This document shows positions 31,566 to 39,678 of a stretch of 39,678 nucleotides of DNA, one piece after another (the first letter of the stretch is position 1; each line of letters begins with the position of its first letter). The notes beneath the pieces are model-generated. The model saw only the letters and a list, made by a program, of their open reading frames with translations. It was not told the origin of the DNA and ran no database searches. This stretch comes from Microbacteriaceae bacterium (lineage in GTDB: Bacteria; Actinomycetota; Actinomycetes; Actinomycetales; Microbacteriaceae). The DNA lies in NCBI GenBank assembly GCA_014378715.1, contig JACMNE010000084.1, positions 1-39,678 on the forward strand, given 5' to 3'. Made by a program: the position numbers and the translations under genes.

Positions 31566-32902
31566 GGGGTGCGCACCGGCACGGGCTGCACCTGCACACG
31601 GCGCCCGATGACCAGGACGAGGATCGCGGCGCCGAGCATGACCGCGCCGACGACCCAGAGCCCGGCCCGGGAGTCGCCGGTCGCGTCGTTGAGGAAGCCG
31701 GTGATGTAGGGCGCACCGAATCCAGAGAGGTTGCCGATCGAGTTGATCATGGCGATTCCGGCTGCGGCACCGGTGCCGGCCAGGAACGTCGTGGGCAGCG
31801 CCCAGAACACCGGCAGGGCGCTGAGCACGCCGACGGCGGTGATCGAGATCGCGATGATCACGGTGAACGGGGAGTCGAGGTAGAGCGCGATCGGGATGGA
31901 GACGGCCCCGAGCAGTGTCGGCAGCGCCACATGCCAGATGCGCTCGCTCGTCTTGTCGGAGTGGCGACTCCAGAGCACCATGGCGATGCCGCCGATGGCG
32001 AAGGGCACGGCGACGATGAGCCCGGTCTGGATGAGGCTGAACTGGGTGTCGAAGGTGAGCGCGAAGCCGGCGACGATCGACGGGAGGAAGAAGCTGAGGG
32101 CGTAGAGCCCGTAGGTGATGCCGAAGTAGATCAGGCCGAGGCCCAGGACCCGGGGGTCGATCAGGGCCTTGAGCGCCTTCGTGCGCGCCTCCTTGGTCAT
32201 CGACCTCTGCTCAGTGTCCATGGTCTCGATGAGCCAGGCTCGCTCCTCATCGTCGAGCCACTTCGCCTGCGAGGGCTTGTCGGTGAGGTAGAACCAGGTG
32301 ACGAAGGCGAGGGCGACGGCCGGCAGCCCCTCGACGAGGAACATCACGCGCCAGCCGGAGATGCCGAAGAGCGGCTCACCGAACTGGATGAGGGCGGCCG
32401 ACAGCGGCGCCCCGATGATCGAGGAGAGCGGGAGGGTGAGCAGGAACAGTCCGATGAGACGCACCCGGTACTTGCGCGGGAACCAGAAGGTGAGGAACAG
32501 CATCACCCCGGGGAAGAAGCCCGCTTCAGCGATCCCGAGCAGCACCCGGAGCACGTAGAGGCCCTCGGCGTTCTGCACGAACGCCATCGCGGCGGAGAGG
32601 ATGCCCCAGGTGAACATGATGCGGGCGATCCAGCGCCGGGCACCGAACCTGTGCAGCGCGAGGTTGCTCGGCACCTCGAACACCAGGTAGCCGATGAAGA
32701 ACAGTCCGGAGGCGAGCCCGAACATCGTCTCGGTGAGCTGCAGATCCTCGCTCATGGTCAGCTTCGCGAAGCCGATGTTGGTGCGGTCGAGGTAGTTGAT
32801 GAAGTACAGCACCATGAGGAATGGGATGAGGCGCCTGGCGACCTTCCTGACGACCCGCTTCTCGATCTCGCTGGGCGTGGCCTCGGTGTCGGCAGTGGTC
32901 AA
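31562..32902 (-). CDS. MFS transporter, anion:cation symporter type
   Basis: A 446-residue permease with twelve hydrophobic segments. The signature YFINYLDRTNIGFAKLTM in helix 1 and GIAEAGFFPGVMLFLTFWFP in helix 4, together with a long central cytoplasmic loop (KPSQAKWLDDEERAWL), identify the ACS family, which carries organic anions such as phthalate, tartrate, hexuronates or 4-hydroxyphenylacetate. The substrate cannot be read. The start is TTG 32902, supported by GGAAGGA 8 nt upstream; no ATG or GTG fits better. The small gene 31128-31565 overlaps its end. Confidence 0.92.
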   Translation of the reverse strand: MTTADTEATPSEIEKRVVRKVARRLIPFLMVLYFINYLDRTNIGFAKLTMSEDLQLTETMFGLASGLFFIGYLVFEVPSNLALHRFGARRWIARIMFTWGILSAAMAFVQNAEGLYVLRVLLGIAEAGFFPGVMLFLTFWFPRKYRVRLIGLFLLTLPLSSIIGAPLSAALIQFGEPLFGISGWRVMFLVEGLPAVALAFVTWFYLTDKPSQAKWLDDEERAWLIETMDTEQRSMTKEARTKALKALIDPRVLGLGLIYFGITYGLYALSFFLPSIVAGFALTFDTQFSLIQTGLIVAVPFAIGGIAMVLWSRHSDKTSERIWHVALPTLLGAVSIPIALYLDSPFTVIIAISITAVGVLSALPVFWALPTTFLAGTGAAAGIAMINSIGNLSGFGAPYITGFLNDATGDSRAGLWVVGAVMLGAAILVLVIGRRVQVQPVPVRTP

Positions 32903-33020
32903 GGGGATCGTCCTTCCGGAGGCGACAGTGCATCGAGAGCACCTGTGGCGCTCGGAGTGACGTTGTCAGCCTAGGGGGTTGCCGGGGCGATCGGGGTACA
33001 CGGTGCGGTGGAGAACAGTG

Positions 33021-33105
33021 CGGAGGGCTAGGGATTCGAACCCTAGAGACATTTCTGCCCACCAGTTTTCAAGACTGGCTCCATCGGCCGCTCGGACAGC
33101 CCTCC
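33021..33105 (-). tRNA. tRNA-Ser (anticodon TGA)
   Basis: Minus-strand 85-nt class II tRNA. The acceptor GGAGGGC pairs with GCCCUCC, discriminator G. The anticodon arm CCAGU-CUUGAAA-ACUGG holds UGA. There is a long variable arm around GGGCAGAAAUGUCUC. T loop GGUUCGAAUCC. serS lies about 870 nt upstream on the same strand. Confidence 0.95.
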
Positions 33106-33147
33106 TGATTGCGTTCTCGAGTCTATTCGATCCGGGAAAGTGTGCGG

Positions 33148-33981
33148 CTACAGCCCGCGGAACAGCACCGCGACGCCGTCCTCGAGATCGCTGAGGGTCG
33201 CCTCGTTGGCCGCCTCGGTCACGACATCCGGTGCCTGCCCCATGGACACGCCCCTGCCCTGCTCCGACGCCCACTCGAGCATGTCGATGTCGTTGCGGCC
33301 GTCGCCGACGGCCATCACCCGGGAGCGCGGGATGTCGAGGGACGCGCGCACCCGCTCCATCGCCGTCGCCTTGTTGACGCCGTCGGGGGCGATGTCGAGC
33401 CACGCGGTCCAGCCCACGTTGTAGCTGACCTTGTGCAGCCCCATCCGCTCGACGATCGAGAGGAAGTCCTCGATGTCGTGCTCTGGCGAGATGACGACGA
33501 CGCGGGTCGCGTCGAGGTCGAGGAGATCCTCGAAAGTCACCCGCTCACTGGAGGCGCCGAGCGTCGCGTCGGGGAACTCGCCCATGTACCGGTACAGGCC
33601 CGCGTCATCCTCGACCGCGTAGCTGGCCTTCTCGAGGCTCGCGCGGATCGTGGTGAGCACCTGCGCGGGGTTGAAGGTCTCCACGTGGTGGGTCGAATAG
33701 CCCATCGGGGCGTCGGGGTCACGCTTGAGGGTGATCGCCCCGTTCGAGCAGACGACGTAGTCGGGCGTCAGGTCGAGGCGATCGAGCACAGGCAGCGTCA
33801 TCGACACCGACCGTCCGGTCGCGAGCACCACCTCGTGGCCGAGGTCGCGCACCCGCCGCACCTCGGAGTGCACCGCGTCGCTGATCACGCCATCCTCGGT
33901 GAGCACCGTGCCGTCGATGTCGAGGGCGATCAACATCCGCTCGAAGGTCGTGCTGGCGCCAGCAGCGTTGGTGTCAGTCAC
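33148..33981 (-). CDS. Cof-type HAD-IIB hydrolase
   Basis: A 277-residue phosphatase of the haloacid dehalogenase superfamily. Motif I is [11 protein letters not shown] with nucleophile D21 and D23; motif II LATGRSV; motif III the Lys in DGVNKATAM; motif [13 protein letters not shown]. The large C2-type cap between motifs II and III marks the IIB/Cof group, which dephosphorylates sugar phosphates, pyridoxal phosphate and similar small molecules; the exact substrate is unknown. GTG 33981 overlaps the serS stop (GTGA), so it is translated with serS. An in-frame later ATG (MLIALD) is possible but loses the coupling. Confidence 0.9.
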   Translation of the reverse strand: MTDTNAAGASTTFERMLIALDIDGTVLTEDGVISDAVHSEVRRVRDLGHEVVLATGRSVSMTLPVLDRLDLTPDYVVCSNGAITLKRDPDAPMGYSTHHVETFNPAQVLTTIRASLEKASYAVEDDAGLYRYMGEFPDATLGASSERVTFEDLLDLDATRVVVISPEHDIEDFLSIVERMGLHKVSYNVGWTAWLDIAPDGVNKATAMERVRASLDIPRSRVMAVGDGRNDIDMLEWASEQGRGVSMGQAPDVVTEAANEATLSDLEDGVAVLFRGL

Positions 33982-35246
33982 GCGGACACCGGCTCGATGA
34001 TCTCGAGGCCGCCCAGGTAGGGGCGCAGGGCCTCCGGCACCAGGATCGAGCCGTCCTCGCGCTGGTGGGTCTCGAGGATCGCGACGATCCACCTGGTTGT
34101 CGCGAGCGTGCCGTTGAGGGTCGCGACCGGGGTCGTCCTACCCGATTCCTGCCGGTAGCGGATGTCGAGGCGACGCGCCTGGTAGGTGGTGCAGTTGCTG
34201 GTGCTGGTGAGCTCGCGGTAGGTGCCCTGAGTGGGGACCCACGCCTCCACGTCGTACTTGCGGGCGGCGCTGGAGCCCAGGTCGCCGGCCGCGGTGTCGA
34301 TCACGCGGTAGCTGAGGCCGAGCGAGACAAGCATGTCCTCCTGGAAGGACAGCAGCCTGGCGTGCTCCGCCTCGGCATCCTCTGGCAGTACGTAGCTGAA
34401 CATCTCGAGCTTGTTGAACTGGTGCACGCGGATGATGCCGCGGGTGTCCCTGCCACCCGAACCGGCCTCGCGGCGGTAGCAGGTGGACCAGCCGGCGTAG
34501 CGCAGCGGCCCGTCAGCGAGGTCGAGGATCTCGTCCGCGTGGTACCCGGCGAGCGCGACCTCGCTGGTTCCGGTGAGGTAGAGGTCGTCGGCGGGGAGGT
34601 AGTAGACCTCGTCCGAGTGCTCGCCGAGGAAGCCGGTGCCTCGCATGATCTCGGGGCGCACGAGGGTCGGGGTGATGAGCGGGATGAACCCGCCCGCGAT
34701 CGCCCGGTCGAGCCCCATGTTCATGATCGCGAGCTCGAGGCGCGCGCCGATGCCGCGCAGGAACGAGAAGCGGGTGCCGGAGACCTTGGCGCCGCGGCCC
34801 ATGTCGATCGCGCCGATGAGCTCGCCGAGCTCGAGGTGGTCCCGCGGGGTGAAGTCGAACGACGGGATCTCCCCGACGGTCTTGATGAGCACGAAGTCGT
34901 CCTCACCGCCGGACGGCACCCCGTCGAGGATCGGGTTGGCGATGCTGCCGACGATGCGCGCGAACTGCGCCTCCGCCAGGGCGACGGCGGCCTGGGCGGC
35001 CTTCACCTCGGCGGCCAGACCCTGGGCCTGCGCGACGAGGGCCTTCTTCTCGTCCTTCGGGGCAGCGGCGACCGTCTTGCCGAAGAGGTTCTGGCTTGCG
35101 CGCAGTGCCTCGAAGGCGTTGATCGCGGTGCGGCGGGCGGAATCCGCCTCGACCGCCTCGTCCACGAGCCCCACGGAATCGCCGCGAGCCGACTGCGACG
35201 TGCGAAGAGCGTCGGGATTATCGCGGAGCAGCTGCGGGTCAATCAC
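33978..35246 (-). CDS. serS: seryl-tRNA synthetase
   Basis: A 422-residue class II synthetase charging tRNA-Ser (two are encoded nearby). N-terminal residues about 25-110 form the antiparallel coiled-coil arm that grips the long variable arm of tRNA-Ser (Ala/Lys/Glu-rich [20 protein letters not shown]). The core follows: motif 2 [20 protein letters not shown] and a motif 3 region [15 protein letters not shown], plus serine-pocket [11 protein letters not shown]. Length is normal. The start is GTG 35246, 20 bp from the divergent DAG-kinase-like gene. The HAD gene follows by overlap. Confidence 0.97.
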   Translation of the reverse strand: MIDPQLLRDNPDALRTSQSARGDSVGLVDEAVEADSARRTAINAFEALRASQNLFGKTVAAAPKDEKKALVAQAQGLAAEVKAAQAAVALAEAQFARIVGSIANPILDGVPSGGEDDFVLIKTVGEIPSFDFTPRDHLELGELIGAIDMGRGAKVSGTRFSFLRGIGARLELAIMNMGLDRAIAGGFIPLITPTLVRPEIMRGTGFLGEHSDEVYYLPADDLYLTGTSEVALAGYHADEILDLADGPLRYAGWSTCYRREAGSGGRDTRGIIRVHQFNKLEMFSYVLPEDAEAEHARLLSFQEDMLVSLGLSYRVIDTAAGDLGSSAARKYDVEAWVPTQGTYRELTSTSNCTTYQARRLDIRYRQESGRTTPVATLNGTLATTRWIVAILETHQREDGSILVPEALRPYLGGLEIIEPVSA

Positions 35247-35266
35247 GCATCGATTCTAGTTGGAGC

Positions 35267-36397
35267 ATGCGTTACCGTTTACGCGTGCCCCCCCTCGAGA
35301 ACGCCTCCCCCGCCCTCGAAAGCCCCGAACTCGACACCCCAGCACTCGACACCCCAGCACTCGACACCCCGGGCGAGGTCCCCGAGAAGACGGCGGATGT
35401 CGCGGCCGAGACGGCCACGGCTCCGCCGGCGCCCCCGAAGGTCGCCGCCGTCGTCTACAACCCGGTCAAGGTGAACCTCGACAACCTCAGGGCCGCCGTC
35501 GGTGCCGCCGAGTCGGTCGCCGGCTGGTCGAGAACGCTCTGGTTCGAGACGTCGGTCGACGACCCCGGCGAGAAGATCACCCGCGAGGCCCTCGACCACG
35601 GCGTCGATGTGGTGCTCGCCGCGGGCGGCGACGGCACGGTGCGCGCGGTCGCCGAGGCGCTGCGCGGCAGCGGCGTGCCGGTTGGGCTCGTGCCGTCCGG
35701 CACCGGCAACCTCCTCGCCCGCAACCTCGGCCTCACCCTCGATCGGCTCGAGCAGTCGGTGTCGACCGCGTTCACCGGCACCGACCGCAAGATCGACCTC
35801 GGGGTCGTCGAGGTCGAGCGCGCGGGCGGCGAGAAGGAGAAGTTCATCTTCCTGGTGATGGCGGGCCTCGGCCTCGACGCCAAGATGATCGCCAACACCG
35901 ACCCGGCTCTGAAGAAGCGGGTCGGCTGGATCGCGTATGTCGACGCGATCGCCAGGTCGCTCCGCGATCGCGACCGGATCAACATCCGTTACAACCTGGA
36001 CGGACAGGGCAATCGCACGGTGCGGGTGCACACCATCATGATCGGCAACTGCGGGTCGCTGCCGGGGAACATCCTGCTGCTGCCCGACGCAGCTCTCGAC
36101 GACGGGGTCTTCGACATCGTCGCGCTGCGCCCGGAGGGATTCATCGGCTGGGTGCAGATCTGGGTCAAGATCGTCTGGGAGAACGGGGTGCTGCGGCGCA
36201 GTCAGGTCGGTCGCAAGATCATCGGCCTCACCCGCGAGGTGCGCACGCTGCGCTACCTGCAGGGGCGCGACATGGTCATGCGTCTCGACCGGCCGGAGGA
36301 GTTCGAGCTCGACGGCGACGGGTTCGGCAAGATCGTGGCCGCGCGGGCGTTCGTCGACCACCTCGCCCTCACCGTGAAGGTGCCGGCCGCGCGCTGA
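35267..36397 (+). CDS. diacylglycerol kinase family lipid kinase
   Basis: A 376-residue protein of the DAGK catalytic/YegS-BmrU type. Evidence: VVYNPVKVNL at the start of the domain (about 61), AAGGDGTVRAVAEAL (nucleotide loop), VPSGTGNLLARNLGL, and the C-terminal beta-domain with PDAALDDGVFDIV. The family phosphorylates lipids such as diacylglycerol at the inner membrane face. The first ~57 residues are a low-complexity Pro/Ala/Glu tail containing a tandem LDTPA repeat, not part of the fold. ATG 35267 is used; GTG 35285 in frame is an alternative. The promoter must lie in the first bases of divergent serS. Exact lipid unknown. Confidence 0.9.
   Translation: MRYRLRVPPLENASPALESPELDTPALDTPALDTPGEVPEKTADVAAETATAPPAPPKVAAVVYNPVKVNLDNLRAAVGAAESVAGWSRTLWFETSVDDPGEKITREALDHGVDVVLAAGGDGTVRAVAEALRGSGVPVGLVPSGTGNLLARNLGLTLDRLEQSVSTAFTGTDRKIDLGVVEVERAGGEKEKFIFLVMAGLGLDAKMIANTDPALKKRVGWIAYVDAIARSLRDRDRINIRYNLDGQGNRTVRVHTIMIGNCGSLPGNILLLPDAALDDGVFDIVALRPEGFIGWVQIWVKIVWENGVLRRSQVGRKIIGLTREVRTLRYLQGRDMVMRLDRPEEFELDGDGFGKIVAARAFVDHLALTVKVPAAR
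35330..35370 (+). repeat. 15-bp tandem repeat in the DAG-kinase N-terminus
   Basis: CTCGACACCCCAGCA occurs at 35330-35344 and 35345-35359, followed by a partial third copy to 35370. In frame it encodes L-D-T-P-A repeated, so copy number can change without shifting the frame. Confidence 0.85.
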
Positions 36398-36433
36398 GCG
36401 GCAACCGCACGGGCTGCGCGAAGAGTCGCCGGC

Positions 36434-37378
36434 TCAGTCGCCGGCGATGAGGCTGCGCAGCCAGTCGCGGGCGTCGAGGAAGGTGTCGTCGCTGTAGCGG
36501 CCGGTCACCACGGTGGAGGCGCGGTCGGCGCGCGGGTAGGAGCCGAGGAAGATCACGTTCGGGCTGAACCGCTTGAGGCCGAGCAGGGCGTCGGCGACCC
36601 GCTCGTCGAGAATGTGCCCGTCGAGGTCGATGACGAAGCGGTAGCGGCCGAGGGCGTCGCCGATCGGCCGGGACTCGAGCAGGCTCATGTTGACCCCGCG
36701 GGTCGCGAACTGCTCGAGCATCTCGAGAAGGGCGCCGGCGCGGTCGTCGGGGAGCTCGGCGATGATGCTCGTCTTGTCCGCGCCGGTGGCCGGGGGCGTC
36801 GGCACCGTGCGGCTGACGAGCACGAACCGGGTGACCGCGGCCGGGTTGTCGCCGATGTTCTCGGCGAGCACCACGAGGTCGTGGTGCCTGGTGATGTTCG
36901 GTGGGGCGATCGCCGCATCCGCCTGGTCGTTCTCGAACAGGGAGGCGGCCGAGGCGACGTTCGAGGTCGCGGGGATGTGGCCGTGGCTGGGCAGGGCCTG
37001 GTCGAGCCAGAGGTGGCACTGCGCGTAGGCGACCGGGTGGGCGTTGATGACCCTGACCTGGTCGAGGGTGGTGCCGGGGCGGGCGACGAGTACGAAGTTG
37101 ACCGGCACGAGGTACTCGCCGACGATGCGGAGGTTGGGCACGTGGGAGAGGGCGTCCTGGGTGGCGGAGACGCCACCCTCGACGGAGTTCTCGATCGCAA
37201 TCATCGCGGCGACGCTGCGGCCCGAGACGACGTCGTCGAGGGCCTCGCCCACGTTGTTCACGGACTTCCAGGTCTGGCCGACCGCGCGGGGGGCCTGCGC
37301 GAGCGCGGCCTCGGTGAAGGTGCCGGCCGGACCGAGATAGCTGTAGGTCTCGGGGGCGGGCGCGGAGCTGGCAGGCAT
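36434..37378 (-). CDS. pheA: prephenate dehydratase
   Basis: A 314-residue monofunctional enzyme converting prephenate to phenylpyruvate in phenylalanine synthesis. Evidence: the N-terminal YLGPAGTFTEAAL, AIENSVEGGVSATQD, the catalytic TRF motif (AAVTRFVLVSR), and a C-terminal ACT domain from about 205 with the ESRP motif (SLLESRPIGDALGRYRF) that binds phenylalanine for feedback inhibition. No chorismate mutase domain is attached. ATG 37378 is the first good start. It is convergent with the DAG-kinase-like gene and divergent from pgm, a layout common in related actinobacteria from memory. Confidence 0.95.
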   Translation of the reverse strand: MPASSAPAPETYSYLGPAGTFTEAALAQAPRAVGQTWKSVNNVGEALDDVVSGRSVAAMIAIENSVEGGVSATQDALSHVPNLRIVGEYLVPVNFVLVARPGTTLDQVRVINAHPVAYAQCHLWLDQALPSHGHIPATSNVASAASLFENDQADAAIAPPNITRHHDLVVLAENIGDNPAAVTRFVLVSRTVPTPPATGADKTSIIAELPDDRAGALLEMLEQFATRGVNMSLLESRPIGDALGRYRFVIDLDGHILDERVADALLGLKRFSPNVIFLGSYPRADRASTVVTGRYSDDTFLDARDWLRSLIAGD

Positions 37379-37442
37379 GCCCCGAGCCTAGGGCAACGGT
37401 CACCCCTTCTATTGAGACCTGAGCTGATGCCACACTGGGCTC

Positions 37443-39062
37443 ATGAACGCTCGCGCCGGCCTGAGGGCCCAGGAATCCGACCTGATCGATGTGCAGGACC
37501 TCGTCGCCGCCTACTACTCGGGGGTGCCCGACGTCACCGACCCCGACCAGAAGGTGACCTTCGGCACCTCCGGGCACCGTGGCTCCTCCCTCGACAACGC
37601 CTTCAACGAGACCCACATCCTGGCGATCACCCAGGCCATCGTCGAGTACCGCTCGGCGCAGGGGATCACCGGCCCGCTGTTCATCGGCAAGGACACCCAC
37701 GGGCTCTCCCGGCCGGCCGAGACGACGGCGCTCGAGGTGCTCGAGGCGCACGGGGTGCGCGCACTAGTCGACGAGTTCGACGACTACGTGCCGACGCCGG
37801 CGCTGAGCCACGCGATCATCGCCTACAACGCGGCGGGACATTCCGACCAGGCCGACGGCATCGTCATCACCCCCAGCCACAACCCGCCTCGCGACGGCGG
37901 GTTCAAGTACAACCCGCCGCACGGCGGGCCGGCCGACAGCGACGCGACGGGCTGGATCGCGAACCGCGCGAACGAGCTCATCGCGAACGGCAACCGCGAC
38001 GTGAAGCGGGCCGAGCCGAGCGCGGTCGAGACCTACGACTACCGCGGCAGCTACGTGGCCGACCTCGCGTCGATCATCGACTTCGACGCCATCCGTGCCG
38101 CGAAGCTGCACATCGGCGCCGACCCGCTCGGCGGGGCGAGCGTGCACTACTGGCAGCTCATCGCCGACACCTACGACCTCGACCTCACCGTGGTGAACCC
38201 GCAGGTCGACCCGGCCTGGGGGTTCATGACCCTGGACTGGGACGGCAAGATCCGCATGGATCCGTCATCACCCTCGGCCATGGCCTCTGTCGTGGCTCGC
38301 AAGGCCGACTACGACATCCTCACCGGCAACGACGCCGACGCCGACCGGCACGGCATCGTCACGCCCGACGGCGGCCTGATGAACCCGAACCACTTCCTCG
38401 CGGTGGCGATCGAGTACCTCTACACCCACCGTCCGCTGTGGAAAGCGGATGCCGCGATCGGCAAGACCCTCGTCTCCAGCACCATGATCGACCGGGTCGC
38501 CACCTCGCTCGGCCGCCGCCTCTGGGAGGTGCCGGTCGGCTTCAAGTGGTTCGTGCCCGGGCTGATCGACGGATCGGTCGCCTTCGGCGGCGAGGAGTCG
38601 GCCGGGGCGAGCTTTCTCAAGCTCGACGGAACCGCGTGGACCACCGACAAGGACGGCATCATCCTGGCCCTGCTCGCCAGCGAGATCCGCGCGGTCACCG
38701 GCAAGTCGCCATCGCAGCTCTACACCGAGCTCACCGAGCGGTTCGGCGCCCCCGTTTACGAGCGCGTCGACGCCGTCGCCACCAAGACGCAGAAGGCAGC
38801 GCTCGGCAAGATCGACGGCGACGCGATCACCGCGACGGAGCTCGCCGGCGAAGAGATCACCGCGCGGCTCAGTGTGGCACCGGGCAACGGGGCCGCCGTC
38901 GGCGGGGTGAAGGTCGTCACCGCGAACGCGTGGTTCGCCGCCCGCCCCAGCGGCACGGAGGACGTCTACAAGATCTACGCCGAGTCGTTCCTCGGCGCGG
39001 AGCACCTGAAGCTCGTGCAGGCCGAGGCGAAGGTCATCGTCGACGCGGCGCTCGGCGGGTAG
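37443..39062 (+). CDS. pgm: phosphoglucomutase (alpha-D-glucose phosphate-specific)
   Basis: A 539-residue phosphohexomutase interconverting glucose 1- and 6-phosphate, linking glycolysis with glycogen and cell-wall sugar nucleotides. Motifs: FGTSGHRGSS near 40-49, the phosphoserine loop TPSHNPPRDGG with S145, the Mg loop GNDADADRHG with D297, D299 and D301, sugar-binding FGGEESAGASF, and phosphate-binding RPSGTEDVYKIYAES near the C-terminus. Length matches the bacterial Pgm type (about 545). The ATG at 37443 is divergent from pheA by 64 bp. It converges on the peptidase gene with a 6-nt gap. Confidence 0.97.
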   Translation: MNARAGLRAQESDLIDVQDLVAAYYSGVPDVTDPDQKVTFGTSGHRGSSLDNAFNETHILAITQAIVEYRSAQGITGPLFIGKDTHGLSRPAETTALEVLEAHGVRALVDEFDDYVPTPALSHAIIAYNAAGHSDQADGIVITPSHNPPRDGGFKYNPPHGGPADSDATGWIANRANELIANGNRDVKRAEPSAVETYDYRGSYVADLASIIDFDAIRAAKLHIGADPLGGASVHYWQLIADTYDLDLTVVNPQVDPAWGFMTLDWDGKIRMDPSSPSAMASVVARKADYDILTGNDADADRHGIVTPDGGLMNPNHFLAVAIEYLYTHRPLWKADAAIGKTLVSSTMIDRVATSLGRRLWEVPVGFKWFVPGLIDGSVAFGGEESAGASFLKLDGTAWTTDKDGIILALLASEIRAVTGKSPSQLYTELTERFGAPVYERVDAVATKTQKAALGKIDGDAITATELAGEEITARLSVAPGNGAAVGGVKVVTANAWFAARPSGTEDVYKIYAESFLGAEHLKLVQAEAKVIVDAALGG

Positions 39063-39068
39063 TCGTTC

Positions 39069-39678
39069 TCAGCCGGCGTAGTCGGGAGCCGCGGGGAGGC
39101 TGAAGAACTCCTCGAGGGTGGTGACGCTCGTGGTGTGGAGCTCGGTAGCGAGCTCCACACCGACGAAGCGGAAGTGCCACGGCTCGTACATGAACCCGGT
39201 GACCGCGACCTTGTCGGCCGGGTAACGCAGGAGGAAGCCGAAGCGCCAGGAGTTCGCCGCGAGCCACGTGCCCTGGGCGGTGTCGCCGAAGCAGGCCTGG
39301 AGGATGCACGACGAGCCGGCGCTGATGTCGGCGGCGAGGCCGGTCTGGTGCTCGCTGAACCCGGGCCTGGCGCTCTGGGCGTCCGCCCCGGCTTGGCCGG
39401 CACTGGCGACATAGCGGTTGTAGACCGACACCTGGGTGCCGTAGGAGCGGTAGGCGCTCTGCAGGCGCATCGACCCGGCCCCCTCGGCGGCGACCGCCGC
39501 GAACATGGCGACCAGGGCGTCAGCGGCCTGCGCCCGCAGCGGCTGTCCGTTCGCGTTCTCGACCGGCGGGGAGACGAGGTCCCCCGGTGCGTAGTCGACC
39601 GGGTTCAGGGGGCGCAGCTTGTCGGCCACGACCCAGACGCTCGCCGCGTCGTCGATCGAGTTGAGAGTGCGGTCGAAC
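39069..39678 (-). CDS. D-alanyl-D-alanine carboxypeptidase, VanY/M15 family (5' end outside window)
   Basis: About 203 codons are visible, and the frame is open through the right edge (upstream residues read FDRTLNSIDDAASVWVV), so the start and any signal peptide lie outside. M15B zinc-peptidase motifs are present: LQSAYRSYGTQ, the metal motif SEHQTGLAADI (HxxxxxxD), and YEPWHFRF with the second His and catalytic Glu. The family removes terminal D-Ala from peptidoglycan stems or precursors outside the membrane. No vancomycin-resistance genes are adjacent, so housekeeping wall remodelling is more likely. Confidence 0.9.
   Translation of the reverse strand, partial: FDRTLNSIDDAASVWVVADKLRPLNPVDYAPGDLVSPPVENANGQPLRAQAADALVAMFAAVAAEGAGSMRLQSAYRSYGTQVSVYNRYVASAGQAGADAQSARPGFSEHQTGLAADISAGSSCILQACFGDTAQGTWLAANSWRFGFLLRYPADKVAVTGFMYEPWHFRFVGVELATELHTTSVTTLEEFFSLPAAPDYAG

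Noticed and set aside
36614-39103. Plus-strand open frame of 829 codons over pheA and pgm
   Set aside because: It is antisense to pheA and out of frame with pgm, both firmly identified.
39069-39678. Vancomycin-resistance vanY
   Set aside because: Only the generic M15 fold is visible. No vanR/S, vanH/A/X or similar gene is adjacent, so a housekeeping role is more likely.
1-39678. Integrated prophage or genomic island with att sites at the three tRNA genes
   Set aside because: No integrase, phage structural gene or duplicated tRNA 3' end was found near any of the tRNAs.

Overview
The window is high-GC (roughly 70%) bacterial chromosome with short gaps, many ATGA or TGATG start/stop overlaps, frequent GTG and TTG starts and several promoters that appear to give leaderless mRNAs. 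Gene content (LytR-CpsA-Psr protein, ROK and twin-TetR regulators, actinobacterial HTH types) and order (tadA-upp; tRNA-Ser-HAD-serS-DAG kinase-pheA-pgm) suggest an actinobacterium, probably Microbacteriaceae. The family assignment is inference from gene content and style; no marker gene was compared. No phage, insertion sequence, integrase, CRISPR array or rRNA was found.

Layout. 1-5.4 kb: end of an unknown gene, tadA and upp diverging from a region with three direct repeats, a pentapeptide-repeat protein, a winged-helix regulator without a receiver domain, a small membrane protein and a secreted modular PQQ-type sugar dehydrogenase. 5.4-8.8 kb: nitronate monooxygenase, a membrane-anchored D-Ala-D-Ala carboxypeptidase and a short-chain dehydrogenase. 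8.8-10.4 kb: an orphan P-loop ATPase behind an AT-rich promoter region, then a gene-free stretch with a promoter-like site and a perfect 13-bp UUCG hairpin (candidate small RNA). 10.5-15.8 kb: MarR regulator, pseudouridine catabolism pair psuG-psuK, a secreted Ser/Thr/Asp/Gly-rich repeat protein, DedA protein, ROK protein. 15.8-19.1 kb: a zone of gene decay around an intact acyl-CoA synthetase: a tandem 18-bp repeat, a DNA/RNA endonuclease lacking an internal segment, a carboxylesterase relic and a small membrane protein whose natural start seems out of frame.

19.2-22.2 kb: a DUF2975/XRE pair with an operator inside its promoter, a PEP-mutase-family enzyme behind an HTH regulator, and a divergent SbtA-type bicarbonate permease preceded by two matching 14-bp dyads; then tRNA-Arg(ACG). 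22.3-26.1 kb: quinone oxidoreductase divergent from a tetR-aguB-aguA operon (agmatine to putrescine), sharing an 18-bp palindrome; tRNA-Ser(GCT). 26.1-31.1 kb: LCP protein, then a tandem double-TetR regulator divergent from a thiolase/acyl-CoA dehydrogenase operon. 31.1-39.7 kb: MFS permease with a small overlapping partner, tRNA-Ser(TGA), HAD phosphatase, serS, DAG-kinase-like protein, pheA, pgm and a 5'-truncated VanY-type peptidase.

No large unknown multi-gene system is visible. The best leads are the twin-operator bicarbonate transporter locus, the DUF2975/XRE promoter-operator, the orphan ATPase with its candidate RNA, the decay zone, and the octamer GCGGATGT, found about 22 times on either strand where base composition predicts one or two.
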